Source: Symbiodinium natans (Eukaryota > Sar > Dinophyceae > Suessiales > Symbiodiniaceae). From it: a DNA stretch of 64,000 bases. The notes beneath the pieces were generated by a model. The model was not told the DNA's origin, made no database searches, and saw only the letters and a program-made list of their open reading frames with translations. Made by a program: the position numbers and the translations under genes. Below are positions 1-11,335 of the stretch, piece by piece (the stretch's first letter is position 1; the number at the start of each line of letters is the position of its first letter). The stretch lies in NCBI GenBank assembly GCA_905221605.1, contig CAJNDS010001558.1:124001-188000 (forward strand). Reading direction: 5' to 3'.

Positions 1-615
1 CTTCGGTTCAGACCCTAAACCCTAAACCCTAAACCCTAGACCCTTAGGGTTGAGGCTGCCAGGGTTCGAGATTCTTCTTTGGGAAACCCTAAGCCCTCAA
101 CCTTCTTAACGTGGAGTCTCCAGGATTTGGTGTGCGGCCTTGGTTTTGACCCCTCAAAGACCCTCAAGCCCTCTACGGGTTTGGGGTTTGGGGTTTGGGG
201 TTTAGGGTTTAGGGTTTAGGGTTTAGAACCCTAAGCCCCAAACGCCAAGCCCCCCCCCCATGTTTTAAGAACTTACCGGCCTGTGAGCCGCCTCACGAAT
301 ATGAGGGGTTTACGATCATAGGGGCCCGTAATATAGAGCTGTAGGATCCCCTTAGAACAAGGACCCCAACTTCAGGGACCAGATGAACCCTAAACAGGTT
401 ACCCGGTTTATGGTCCACGGATACGGATTATAGTCGTTAGGCCAGATGTCCCCAATTTTAGGGTTCATTTCGTCCCCAAGGAACCAGGTACCCAAACCCC
501 GAAACCCGAAACCCTAAACCCTAAACCCTAAACCCCCCGAAACCCGAAACCCGAAACCCTAAACACTAAACCGTGTGTATACCCCAAATGTCGTAAGCCC
601 CCGTATCATTGTCAG

Positions 616-658
616 GCTGCGGCGGCCTGCCGCCCGAGAAGAACTGGGGCTATGGCAG
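616..658 (+). CDS. Candidate exon, frame unresolved
   Basis: A GC-rich island with acceptor TGTCAG|G and donor GGCAG|GCCC, between degenerate and perfect CCCTAAA repeat. All three frames are open (e.g. LRRPAAREELGLWQ). Confidence 0.3.
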
Positions 659-1271
659 GCCCTGCGCAAGTTTAGGAGCCTAAACCCTAAACCCTAAACC
701 CTAAACCCTAAACCCTAAACCCTAAACCCTAAACCCTACATAGAGTGGAAGGTTTTGAAGTCGGGAAGCTTAGGCAGCTTAGCTGGGAAGCTTAGGACGT
801 CAAGGGTTTAGGAAGTTTAGGAAATTGTTAGAAGTTGAGGAAGGTCAGGAACTTACATAGGCAAATTTTCAGTAGGTGGCTTAGGAAGTTGAGGAAGCTT
901 AGAGCGATCTCTGGCGGTGTTTTCTGCTATGTTGGGATCAAGGTTGGGGTTAAGATGGGGCGTAGTTTTGAAACCCGATGTCGGAGAAGAGAGGCTTGAA
1001 TGGGAGAACCCTCTAGGACCAGGCTCATCGAGGCTTCCGAGTGTCAGGACCCACAACAATCTGACCGATGCCTCTTTGAATAGATATCAGACAAAAGCGA
1101 CCCAGAATGCCCGGTATATGATTAAACAGATGGTCCACGGCATTGCCCATCAAGCCCCTCAATCCTGCGATCTCCTGACCTGCCCTAAACCCCTAAACCC
1201 TAAACCCTAAACTTTTAAGCCCTAAGCCCTCAACCCCTGAAGCCTAAACCTTGCACAGGTGGCGTGTTCAG

Positions 1272-1310
1272 GTGGCAGAGGCCCTGCAGCAAATGCCCGA
1301 CAGATGGCAG
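1272..1310 (+). CDS. Candidate exon (VAEALQQMPDRWQ)
   Basis: Acceptor GTTCAG|GTG, donor TGGCAG|GCCA. Preceded by CCCTAAA-type and followed by a TTTAGGG array, the layout of confirmed exons. Confidence 0.45.
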
Positions 1311-1815
1311 GCCACTCTCAAACGAACACCCCAGATGTTGTTTGGGGTTTAGGGTTTAGGGTTTAGGGTTTAGGGTTTAGGGTTTAGGGTTTAGGGTTTA
1401 GGGTTTAGGGTTTAGTAGTTTAGGGTTTCGGGTTTCGGGGTTAGTGTCATCCTGTTCTGCGCTAAGCTACTTTCATCCCGGTTCGGCTCGTTGGGGTTTA
1501 GGTCTTAAGTGTTTGGGTTTATTTGGGTAAAACGTGTGGATCTTTTTCCCCGTAAACTTCATTAGGTATCGGCATCACCATGCTCGCGGGACGCCCGTTG
1601 TTGCAGTGGAGGGGGCGGGGGGGCTTTGGCATTGCCTTCGAGACCAAACGCATGAAAATGGGATCATGTGCCAAATGTTACCACAATCCATTCCAGGGTG
1701 TGTGTGGCCCCAAACCCTAAACCCTAAACCCGTAAACCCTGAACCCTAAACCCTAAAGCCTAAAGCCTAAACCCAATATATACCCTAAACTTAGGGTTCA
1801 CTTCGGGTTCTGCAG

Positions 1816-1896
1816 CTCAAGTTCCGAAACTGCTCGGCAGATGTTGGTGGACTTCCGCCGGCGGGCTCTCGCCGTCGTGGTGCATGAGATGCAGAG
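1816..1896 (+). CDS. Candidate exon (RQMLVDFRRRALAVVVHEMQ)
   Basis: Acceptor CTGCAG|C, donor CAGAG|GCAG. SSSETARQMLVDFRRRALAV and on to VVHEMQR is long and strongly protein-like. Family not recognised. Confidence 0.55.
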
Positions 1897-1916
1897 GCAG
1901 TTGGAAGGGGAAACCC

Positions 1917-2310
1917 CTAGACCCTAAACCCCTGAACCCCTAAACCCCTAAAACCCAAACCCAAAACCCCTACACCCCTAAACGCCCAAACCCCAAACCC
2001 CAAACCCCAAAACCCCAAAACCCCAAAACCCCAAAACCCCAAAACCCCAAAACCCCAAAACCCCAAAACCCCAAAACCCCAAAACCCCAAAACCCCAAAA
2101 CCCCAAAACCCCAAAACCCCAAAACCCCAAAACCCCAAAACCCCAAAAACCCAAAACCCCAAAACCCCAAAACCCCAAAACCCCAAAACCCCAAAACCCC
2201 AAAACCCCAAAACCCCAAAACCCCAAAACCCCAAAACCCCCAAAACCCCAAAAACCCCAAAACCCCCAAAACCCCAAAAACCCCCAAACCCCAAAAAACC
2301 CCAAAACCCA
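1917..2310. repeat. CCCCAAAA (TTTTGGGG) tandem array
   Basis: More than 30 near-perfect 8-bp units between 2000 and 2290, grading into CCCCTAAA, CCCCAAA and CCCCCAAAA at the edges. TTTTGGGG is the telomere unit of hypotrich ciliates; here it most simply derives from the local TTTAGGG family. The minus-strand VLGFWGFG frames are translations of the repeat. Confidence 0.95.
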
Positions 2311-2736
2311 ACTGATCCGGAGTTCCGCTTTGCCATTGTGGCAATCCCCAACCCGTGCAGCAAGAGGCACTAGAATGAAGGGGTATATGCAGGAGGGACC
2401 TCTAGAAGGGACTCTCAATCGTATACATACCTTGTATAGTACCTATACTTTCCTAAGTAGCCCCTAAATAACACCCAAATAACCCCTGAGGTCCCTTAGA
2501 ACCCTATAAGGGTCCTTCCTTTCCTCAAGAGCTTGGGGGGGGGGGGGGGGGGGGGGTGCCTTGCAGTGCTTACCACCATCTAGACATCCCGCTGTGTTTA
2601 TCGTTTAGGGTTTAGGGTTTAGGGTTCATGGTTTCGGGATAGGGTTCTTAGGTTTTGGGGTGTGTTGGGCTCTTTCGGGTTTCGGGTTTTTGGGTGTGGG
2701 TAGAAGGCTTTAGGGATTTTTGAATTAGGGGCTTTG

Positions 2737-2953
2737 GCCCTAAACCCTAAACCCTAAACCCTAAACCCTAAACCCTAAACCCTAAACCCTAAACCCTAAA
2801 CCCTAAACCCTAAACCCTAAACCCTAAACCCTAAACCCTAAACCCTAAACCCTAAACCCCCTAAACCCTAAACCCTAAACCCTAAACCCTAAACCCTAAA
2901 CCCTAAACCCTAAACCCTAAACCCTAAACCCTAAACCCTAAACCCTAAACCCT
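2737..2953. repeat. CCCTAAA array, about 30 units
   Basis: Near-perfect except one CCCC insertion near 2856; directly precedes the candidate exon at 2969. Confidence 0.97.
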
Positions 2954-2968
2954 ACCAAGCCGCAAAAG

Positions 2969-2999
2969 GCTTCCGGGACTCCTGGGCCAGCTGTTCCAG
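2969..2999 (+). CDS. Candidate exon, strand uncertain (LPGLLGQLFQ)
   Basis: Acceptor AAAAG|G, donor TTCCAG|GCCG. The island continues to 3040; on the minus strand it reads GLEQLAQESRKPFAAW, which is equally protein-like. Confidence 0.25.
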
Positions 3000-3931
3000 G
3001 CCGGCACGCACCTCGCTGCCCTGCGTGGCTCCGGCCGAGCTTAGGAAGTTTAAAGGGCTCAGTGGTTTAGGGTTTAGGGTTTAGGGTTTAGGGCTTGGGA
3101 AGTTTAGAGGTTTAGGGTTTGGGGCTCTGGAAGTTTAGAGGCTTAGGGTTTGGGGTTATTTAGGGTTCAGGGTTTGTGGCTTCGAGGTTTAGGGTTTGGG
3201 CTTGTAGGGGTTTAGGTTCTTTAATCCTAAACACTAAACCCTAAACCCTAAACCCTAAACCCTAAACTCTAAAGAACCCATCTTGCAGTAGCCGGAGCTG
3301 GCCAGAGGCATGTGGGGACGATAGAGAGGAACAAGGTCAACCCGCTGGTATCTGTCCCCTACCTTCTTAAAGGGGAAGTCTGAAACCCCAAACCCTAAAC
3401 CCGAAACCCCAAACCCTAAACCCTAAACCCTAAACCCTAAACCCTAAACCCTAAACCCTAACCCCTAAACCCTAAACCCCAAACCCCAAACCCTAAACCC
3501 TAAACCCTGGTCCCTTACCTTCTTTGAAGGGTTCTGCAGTATGGGCCCTTGGGTCTTGTAGTGTATATGAGGGGTACAAAATTACCCTAAGCTGGTAGGG
3601 CTTGAGAGCTTGGTGATGTTTTGGCTTTTGGGGGGGGGGGGAGGGAGGTCGGGGTTGAGATTTTTAGGGTGTTTGTAAGGCTTGGGGGCGCGATAGCAAA
3701 CCCGCAAGCCCGTTACAAGCAATCCTGACCCTGGAACGCTGAACCCCCAAGCCGTTCCAAACCCTAATCCCTAGACCCTAAACCCCAAGCCAACCCTAAA
3801 CCCTAAACCCTAACCCTGAATCCTGGGTTTATAGACCCTGAACTCTAAACCCTGAATTCTAAACCCTAAACCCTAAACCCTAAACCCTAAACCCTAAACC
3901 CTAAACCCTAAACCCTAAACCCGAGCCCCAG

Positions 3932-4007
3932 GCTACGGCGCCCTGGATGGGAGACTGGGCCGGGGTGTGGTGGACATCGTGGACGGCGACATCGACTTGG
4001 CGCCCAG
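3932..4007 (+). CDS. Candidate exon (DGRLGRGVVDIVDGDIDLAP)
   Basis: Acceptor GCCCCAG|GC after a CCCTAAA array; donor GCCCAG|GCTT leading into a TTTAGGG array of about 18 units. The frame YGALDGRLGRGVVDIVDGDI is clean; family unknown. Confidence 0.6.
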
Positions 4008-4012
4008 GCTTA

Positions 4013-4143
4013 GGGTTTAGGGTTTAGGGTTTAGGGTTTAGGGTTTAGGGTTTAGGGTTTAGGGTTTAGGGTTTAGGGTTTAGGGTTTAGGGTTTAGGGT
4101 TGATTAGGGTTTAGGATTCAGGCTTTAGGGTTTAGGGTTTAGG
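4013..4143. repeat. TTTAGGG array, about 18 units
   Basis: Begins 6 bp after the candidate exon ending at 4007, so it would lie at the 5' end of the intron. Confidence 0.97.
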
Positions 4144-4340
4144 GTTGATAAGGTTTAGGGTGTGTTGGGAGGCTTTGGTCCTTTTTCGGAGGCAGGGACC
4201 CATTTTAGGGAGTTGAGGGTTTTCGGGTTCAGGGCTTAGAGTGCTGGGTTCGGGGTTTATGGTTAGCTCATATATACTCAAATTGGGTATAGCGCAGGGT
4301 TTGGGGCTAAACCCTGCAAACTCTACAACCGCTTGCCCAG

Positions 4341-4419
4341 GAGTTGCTCCTCCCCACACAAGCCTTCGAAGAGGGCCAAGACCTTGCGTTGCTCAAGCGC
4401 TTGGGCGCGCAGCTGGAAG
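4341..4419 (+). CDS. Candidate exon (ELLLPTQAFEEGQDLALLKR)
   Basis: Acceptor GCCCAG|GAG, donor GGAAG|GCTC. The same frame is open upstream (QTLQPLAQ), so an earlier acceptor is possible. Helical, leucine-rich. Confidence 0.58.
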
Positions 4420-4770
4420 GCTCCCTGGGTCCGGGGGTTTAGGGGTTTAGGGTTTATTAGGGGTTTAGGGTGGTTTAATTGGCATGTAGGGGTTGAGGGT
4501 TTAGGGCTTTAGGGTGAGTTCAAATACGAGCTTTTACGTTTGGATTTATGGGATTTCACTTGGCACAGGGATCTAAGCCCTGTTCGGGGTCCGAAGACCC
4601 GAAATCCCCCCGAAAAGACGGCCACAACACTCTGCGACCCCAGACGCGCTGCCTCCCCTAGAATAAGTTTTTTTGTTGAACCTCTTTCGATGTACCTCAT
4701 TTTCTATGTGCTTGTCAGTATAGATCCGTGACTTGCCTGGTAAGTACCGCAGAAGCAAGGGACTACCATA

Positions 4771-4910
4771 ATCATGGATTCCCCTACTACCCCCTTTTTA
4801 CTTCCCCCCCATAATAAAGGCTATTGAGGCAGAATTACGCCGAATTCGGGTTATTTAAGGGAGGAACCGAGGGGGTAGTATAGAGGGGGGTAGTAGGGAA
4901 GCCCATGAAT
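4771..4910. mobile_element. Short inverted-repeat element, family 1 copy 1
   Basis: TCATGGATTCCCCTACTACC at the left is complementary, with few mismatches, to GGTAGTAGGGAAGCCCATGA at the right; AT-richer interior. A related copy is at 50918-51035. Confidence 0.7.
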
Positions 4911-4960
4911 AAAGGGTCCACGAAGAGCATCGCGCCTGCTTGTCGCTACCGAGATAGCAG

Positions 4961-4991
4961 GAGTGGGGATACCTTTCTGCCTTTCGAGAGG
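4961..4991 (+). CDS. Candidate exon (EWGYLSAFRE)
   Basis: Acceptor ATAGCAG|GAG, donor GAGAGG|GCGG. Lies just downstream of a short inverted-repeat element. Confidence 0.38.
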
Positions 4992-5255
4992 GCGGAAGCA
5001 TGAGGTTTTTTGTAAGCTTCTTGGGCTTACGGGCCCTAAAGTCCTAAATCCTAAACTTCCTAAACCCTAAATACCCTAAACCCTAAGCCTCCCAGACTGT
5101 TGCAAAAGCCCTAAACCCTCAACTTCCTCAACCCTACACCTTCCCAAGACCTCTCTCAACCCCTAAACTTCCTAAACCCTAAACTCCTTCAACCCTAAAC
5201 TCCTTCAACCCTAAACCCTAAACCCTAAACCCTATACCCTATAGAGCCCTTCAAG

Positions 5256-5333
5256 GCGTCGACATGGCAAACTGGACGGCTGGCAGCTTTCGGGCCGGAC
5301 TGCCCCTTGGTCTCAGAGGATCCGGAGTTCACG
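5256..5333 (+). CDS. Candidate exon, two open frames
   Basis: Acceptor TTCAAG|GCG, donor CACG|GTAC. Frames read STWQTGRLAAFGPDCPLVSE or DMANWTAGSFRAGLPLGLRG; the first looks better. Confidence 0.42.
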
Positions 5334-5932
5334 GTACAAACTGAGGGGTTTAGGGTGTAGGGTTTAGGGTGTAGGGTTTAGGGTTTAGGGTTTAGGGTTC
5401 AGGGTTCAGGGTTGAAAAGCCTGCAGAGCCACGGGGTCTTTTCTACCTAACATCAGGGTTTGGGGTCTAGGGCTCACCCCCCCCCCCAACTAAACCCTGA
5501 ACCCAGTCCTTGAACCCCAAACCTGAAACCCGGTTTAGGGTTTAGGGTTTAGGGTTTAGGGTTTAGGGTTTAGGGTTTAGGGTTTAGGGTTTAGGGTTAA
5601 CCCTGAAGCCCTCAATCTTGAACCCGTCGCGAACGCCCACCATTCAGGAAGCCGGATGGGAATCAATCCGCCCAGGGAACCATCCTGGGGCATGATTGAT
5701 AGCGTGGGCTCAGGGTTTAGGGTTCAGGGTTAGGGTTTAGGGTTTAGGGTTTGGGGTTTAGGGTTCAGGGTTGAAGGTTGAAGGTTTAGGGTTTAGGGTT
5801 CAGGGATGTTCAGGGTATAAATCAGAGATTAGGTACTGCGGATCCTCAGGACCTTTTTTCCTCTACCTAGGCTTCCTATCTCTAGAAAACGGCACCCCTT
5901 TTCCTCCCCTTCCCAGTTTTTGCCCTGAGTTC

Positions 5933-6062
5933 TCAGTAGGGAATGGGGGAGTGAGGTACCCTACATAATCCCTTAAAGGGGATACATACGGCGATGCAGG
6001 GTACCTCATATCCCCCTCTATACCCTTTAAGGGATTGTATAGGGTACCTCCTTCCCTCATGC
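5933..6062. mobile_element. Short inverted-repeat element, family 2 copy 1
   Basis: Repeated and inverted GGGTACCTCA / TGAGGTACCC and CCCTTTAAGGG modules; ends AGGGAATGGGGGAGTGAGG and TACCTCCTTCCCTCA. Related to 34767-34853. Confidence 0.65.
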
Positions 6063-6188
6063 CCTCTTCCTCCCAACCCTAAACCCTAAACCTTAAACGC
6101 TAAAACCCCCTCAAAGCCTAAACCCTATAAACCCTAAACCCTAAACCCTAACTCCTAAACCCCAAACCCTAAACCCAATCTTTGCCAG

Positions 6189-6224
6189 GTTCTCACGGAT
6201 GGGTCGCCGGCCCATCCTCCGCAG
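6189..6224 (+). CDS. Candidate exon (VLTDGSPAHPPQ)
   Basis: Acceptor TGCCAG|GTT, donor CCGCAG|GCGA. The frame remains open for another 60 codons (ATGALALRPEILAPGFVEG...), so the exon may be longer. Confidence 0.4.
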
Positions 6225-6672
6225 GCGACCGGGGCTCTGGCGCTGCGGCCTGAGATACTCGCCCCTGGGTTTGTGGAGGGGGCCTTTTGGGAGTTCGAGA
6301 GGGGAGAAGGCATGTCTAGGGTCCATGGGGGGCTTATGAAGGTGTCTAACGGGGGTTGTTTATGTGGTTTTTTGCGATCTATAGGCCGTTTCTGGGGCTG
6401 TAAGGGCTGCCTGTGGGTTTCGGGCTCTAGAAGGGGGGGGGGTCTCAGGGAGATGTGCGCTTCACCCTTAAACAAGGTTGTAACTGAGCCCCCTTTGTTG
6501 GGGTATATGAGGCGATACCCACATGTTGAATGATGGGGGCGCTCTTGCGTTGATCGTAGGACGTTGCTATGTCGGACGGGGCCCATGAACGAAATCTCCT
6601 GAACCCTAAACCCTAAACCCTAATCCTAAGCCCTAAGAGCCCTAAGCTTCCAAAAGTGCCGGAATCTGCAAG

Positions 6673-6767
6673 GATGACGCTGGCGAACTATTATCTGGAG
6701 TGCCTAGCTCCCTGCGAACACGAAGGCATTCTGCTTCCGGAGCTGTACCCGCACCTCAGCAAGCATC
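6673..6767 (+). CDS. Candidate exon (MTLANYYLECLAPCEHEGIL)
   Basis: Acceptor TGCAAG|G, donor CATC|GTAT. MTLANYYLECLAPCEHEGIL then LPELYPHLSKH; one of the better unassigned frames. An earlier GC donor exists at 6725. Confidence 0.52.
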
Positions 6768-7067
6768 GTATACAACCTGCCCGATACGAAACCCTGGGAG
6801 GCGCCCCTACGCCATATACAGTACAAGCTGAAAACCCTCATGAACCCGCACAAAAGAGGCGGGTTCTGGGCATGTAAGCCTTTGACAAACCCTGTAGAAA
6901 CCCTACAAACTCGATAAAATCGCTGTACAGAAGCCCTACACACACCCTACCCCAAGCCCGAAACCCTAAACCCCAAACCCTAAACCCTAAACCCTAAACC
7001 CTAAACCCTAAACCCTAAACCCTAAACCCTAAACCCTATCAACCCCTGAGGGGTTCTCTGGGCTCAG

Positions 7068-7111
7068 GCTCTACAAGCGCAGGGACTACGATGGCGCCCT
7101 CGCTTGCAATG
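7068..7111 (+). CDS. Candidate exon, possible TPR-like helix (LYKRRDYDGALACN)
   Basis: Acceptor CTCAG|G, donor AATG|GCGG. LYKRRDYDGALAC resembles the LYxxxDYxxALxxY core of a tetratricopeptide repeat, but one short exon cannot prove it. Confidence 0.45.
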
Positions 7112-7601
7112 GCGGATTTGGGTTTCGGGCTTGGTGGACTTTAGGGATTTAGGATTGTAGGGTTGCAGGGTTGTAGGGTTTAGGGTTTAGGGTTTAGGGT
7201 TTAGGGTTGTAGGGTTTAGGGCTAGGGTTTATAGGGTTCAGGTTTGTAGGGGTTTTGGGTTGTCGCTTTCATGGCCAGATGGATCGGGTGCAGCTAAAGT
7301 GGTGTCCCTGTACATCAATGAAGGCTGCTGAATTTGTGCTCCCGGCTTCTTCTCCTTCATGGCTTGCGGGTAGATACGGGCATAGTACATCCCAGTTGCA
7401 GCTCACCCGTGGCTTCGAAGATGCCGCTTAGGGGATGTGGGTTTTGCTTTGCTGGGAAGAGCAACAAGGAAACTCATTCAGGCTGGTTTACCATCATGGG
7501 GCCCCTAAAAACCGTAAACCCTCAACCCGAAACCCTAAACCCTAAACCCTATAAACCCTAAACCCTAAACCCTAAACTCCTGGTTCAGGGCTTCGGGGCA
7601 G

Positions 7602-7700
7602 GGAGTGGCCTTAGGGGAGTACCGCTCAGGATTCTGCGCGCTACTGCACGTCTTCGCGGTTCGCGCTGTCTGGCCGGAAGAAGTCGGAGTCAACGACTGG
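7602..7700 (+). CDS. Candidate exon (EYRSGFCALLHVFAVRAVWP)
   Basis: Acceptor GGGCAG|GGA, donor GACTGG|GTGG. A 33-codon clean frame ending EEVGVNDW. Confidence 0.55.
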
Positions 7701-8031
7701 GTGGGGAAGCTTGGCTTTTAGGGTCTAGGGTTTAGGGTTTAGGGTCTAGGGTTTAGGGTTTAGGGTTTAGGGTTTAGAGTTTAGGGTGTTTTGATTCTAA
7801 AATTTAGGGTTTAGGCTTCTCTTTTTGGACCCACCCTTTGGCAAGCAACTGAGAGTTTTGCAGGCTTGGCATGCCCAGGTTGAGTGAATGATCTTCCTCA
7901 AATCCCGAAACCCCTCAAGCCCGAAACCCCAACCGTTGCAAAATCCATCCCGAAAACCTAAACCCTAACCCGAAACCCTAAACCCTAAACCCTGAACCCT
8001 AAACCCTAAACCCTAAACCCTCAACAGCTAG

Positions 8032-8087
8032 GAACGCCAGCGATGGCGATCTGCGCGAGCTGTGCGCGCCGACCTCCCCAGGCTCAG
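8032..8087 (+). CDS. Candidate exon (NASDGDLRELCAPTSPGS)
   Basis: The acceptor AGCTAG|G follows a CCCTAAA array; donor GCTCAG|GTGC. A TTTAGGG array follows. Confidence 0.45.
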
Positions 8088-8089
8088 GT

Positions 8090-9212
8090 GCAGGGATGAG
8101 CCGCCCCCAAAAGAAGGTTTAGGGTTTAGGGTTTAGGGTTTAGGGTTTAGGGTTTAGGGTTGGTTTAGGGTTTAGGGTTTAGGGTTTAGGGTTAGTAGTT
8201 TAGGGTTTAGGGTCCCCCCCCCCCCCCCCCCAACAAAACCAGGTAGGCTCTTGGGACATGTTCTATTTTCCCTTGTTGGGTTTAAGAGGATCATATTCAG
8301 GGATTTTTTTCAGAGGTTTTTAGGGGCCATCCTAGAGAAGGTTTCTGGTTTAGGGTTTAGGGTCTCGGGTTGAAAAGGTGAGGGTTCAGGGTTTAGGGTT
8401 TAGTGTAGAGTTTCGGGTTGAGGGCTTAGGCTTTAGGGTTTAGGCTTAGTAATTTAGGGTTTAGGGTGTGGGAAAATGGAGTTTTAGGTTTCAGGGGTTT
8501 AGGGTTTTGGGGATTTGTGCTTACGAGGCTTAAGGGTTTAGACGGGTTTAGACTGTCGAGGGTGCGTGGAGTTTAGGGCCTAGGTCTTTGTAGGTATGTG
8601 AGGAACTGGAGTGGGTCAGGACTTTCAAGAGTTCAGAATTTTGGGGGGCTAGAGTCTTCATACTCCCTTTTAGGTCCTTTCCATAGCACGACCAGTGCGA
8701 GGGGGATGAATCTGCCCGCATGCTGGTCGAGGTCCATAAAGCTACTCTAATGAAGTCGCAGGGGTCCAGGGCTTAGAGCTTAGGGTCGAAGAGCCGCTCT
8801 TGTGAAAGGGACTGTGAGTTCCAGTGACCCGGATACCCGAAACACTACAAAAGCACCACGTAACATAGGGGTCGGAGAAAGTACTTATAATCTTAACGCT
8901 ACGCGACCCGCCTCGGCCCGGCCCAGCGCATCCGCGTGAGCATGGTGATTCCGCAGCGCCCAAGTCGCTGGACCCCAAGCAATAAGGGTTGGGTTTAGGG
9001 TTTAGGGTTCCGGGTTTATGGTTATGGTTTGGGGTTTAGGGTTGAGGGTTAGTTTAGGATTGAGGGCTTAGGGGGTTTAGGGTTTTTTGGGGTTTAGGGT
9101 TCAAGAGACGGTTCGGCTTGGATTGATCGTAGGGTTGAGCCAGGCCCCTCAGAAAAAAAGAAAAAAGGGACGGTGGGGGGGGGGGGGGGGTAGAGGGGGG
9201 GGGGGGTGTGTG
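8090..9212. other. Degenerate TTTAGGG repeat with no convincing gene
   Basis: Holds TTTAGGG arrays (8115-8205), a C-run (about 8214-8231), long degenerate G-strand repeat and a G-run (9175-9206). A weak frame at 8927-8975 (RIRVSMVIPQRPSRW) follows CCCAG but lacks good support. Confidence 0.6.
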
Positions 9213-9320
9213 TGAGCAAAACCGGGTCTATTTAGAAGCTGGGGCTTGTGATTTATAATACAGGTCCACATACCTAAATGTAATAAACCTAGAAGAGCAC
9301 GGCTTCTAAATAGACCCTAC
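9213..9320. mobile_element. Short inverted-repeat element (family 3, left copy)
   Basis: Arms GGGTCTATTTAGAAGC (from 9225) and GCTTCTAAATAGACCC (near 9303) are complementary around a 60-bp AT-rich loop. The outer left arm recurs inverted at 19958-19985. MITE-like; no coding capacity. Confidence 0.65.
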
Positions 9321-9344
9321 GGTCGGATTTCAAAAGGACGTTGG

Positions 9345-11335
9345 CAGAAATTAATAATTTTAATAATTTTAATAATTTTAATAATTTTAATAATTTTAAT
9401 AATTTTAATAATTTTAATAATGTTAATATTTTTAATAATCCTGAGAGGCTCCCGGAAAATTAAAATTATTAACAATATTAAAATTATTAAAATTATTAAT
9501 TTCTGCCCTGAGAGGCTCCCGGAAAATTAAAATTATTAAAATTATTAAAATTATTAAAATTATTAAAAAAATTAATTTCTGCCATGAGAGGCTCCCGGAA
9601 AATTTAAATTATTAAAATTATTAAAAATTATTAAAATTATTAAAATTATTAAAATTATTAATTTCTGCCCTGAGAGGCTCCCGGCAAATTAAAATTATTA
9701 AAATTATTAAAATTATTAAAATTATTAAATTTATTAAAATTATTAATTTCTGCCCTGAGAGGCTCCCCGAAAATTAAAATTATTAAAATTATTAAAATTA
9801 TTAAAATTATTAAAATTATTAAAATTATTAAAATTATTAAAATTATTAAAATTATTAAAATTATTAAAATTATTAATTTCTGCCCTGAGAGGCTCCCGGA
9901 AAATTAAAATTATTAAAATTATTAAAATTATTAATTTCTGCCCTGGGAGGCTCCCGGAAAATTAAAATTATTAAAATTATTAAAATTATTAAAATTATTA
10001 AACTTATTAAAATTATTAAAATTATTATTTTCTGCCCTGAGAGGCTCCCGGAAAATTAAAATTACTAAAATTATCAAAATTATTAAAATTATTAATTTCT
10101 GCCCTGAGAGGCTCCCGGAAAATTAAAATTATTAAAATTATTAAAATTATTAAAATTATTAAAATTATTAAAAATATTAATTTCTGCCCTGGGAGGCTCC
10201 CGGAAAATTAAAATTATTAAAATTTTTAAAATTATTAAAATTATTAATTTCTGCCCTGAGAGACTCCCGGAAAATTAAAATTATTAAAATTATTAAAATT
10301 ATTAAAATTATTAAAATTATTAAAATTATTAAAATTATAAAAATTATAAAAATTATTAAAATTATTGAAATTATTGAAATTATTGAAATTTTTAAAATTT
10401 TAATTATTAATGGTTTCATAATTTCAAAAATTGTAACAATTTTAATAATTTTAATAATTTTAATAATTTTAATTTTCCGGGAGCCTCTCAGGGCAGAAAA
10501 TAATAATTTTAATATTGTTAATAATTTTAATAATTTTAATAATTTTAATTTTCCGGGAGCCTCTCAGGGCAGAAATTAATAATTTTAATAATTTTAATAA
10601 TTTTAATTTTCGGGGAGCCTCTCAGGGCAGAAATTAATAATTTTAATAATTTTAATAATTTTAATAATTTTTAATAATTTTAATAATTTTAATAATTTTA
10701 ATAATTTTAATTTTCCGGGAGCCTCTCAGGGCAGAAATTAATAATTTTAATAATTTTAATAATTTTAATAATTTTAATAATTTTAATAATTTTAATTTTC
10801 CGGGAGCCTCTCAGGGCAGAAATTAATAATAATTTTAATAATTTTAATAATTTTAATTTTCCGGGAGCCTCCCAGGGCAGAAATTAATAATTTTAATAAT
10901 TTTAATAATTTTAATAATTTTAATAATTTTAATAATTTTAATTTTCCGGGAGCCTCTCAGGGCAGAAATTAATAATTTTAATAATTTTAATAATTTTAAT
11001 AATTTTAATAATTTTAATAATTTTAATAATTTTAATAATTTTAATAATTTTAATTTTCCGGGAGCCTCTCAGGGCAGAAATTAATAATTTTAATAATTTT
11101 AATATTTTTTTAATTTTAATTTTTCTTAATAATTTTAATAATTTTAATAATTTTAATAATTTTAATAATTTTAATAATTTTAATAATTTTAATAATTTTA
11201 ATTTTCCGGGAGCCTCTCAGGGCAGAAATTAATAATTTTAATAATTTTAATAATTTTAATAATTTTAATAATTTTAATAATTTTAATAATTTTAATAAGT
11301 TTTAATAATTTTAATAATTTTAATAATTTTAAATG
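9345..11335. repeat. 2-kb AT-rich inverted array with a conserved GC-rich punctuating unit
   Basis: The left half is AAAATTATT-type microsatellite broken about eleven times by CTGAGAGGCTCCCGGAAAAT; the right half has the same unit in reverse complement (TTTTCCGGGAGCCTCTCAGG) about nine times, in AATTTTAAT-type repeat. The switch is near 10400-10440. Spacing between GC units varies (about 58-155 bp). The whole could form a huge hairpin. Confidence 0.93.

Noticed and set aside
1-240. Possible true chromosome end
   Set aside because: The CCCTAAA tract at the start is short, degenerate and followed by the opposite orientation; similar arrays occur throughout.
1917-2418. Three overlapping minus-strand frames of VLGFWGFG repeats (124-148 codons)
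   Set aside because: Translation of an 8-bp CCCCAAAA array; open in all three frames because the unit has no stop in that orientation.
10177-10419. Ile-rich minus-strand frame (80 codons)
   Set aside because: Translation of the AATTATTAA microsatellite.
9345-11335. CRISPR-like alternation of conserved unit and spacers
   Set aside because: The spacers are one AT microsatellite of varying length, the unit flips orientation halfway, and the context is eukaryotic.
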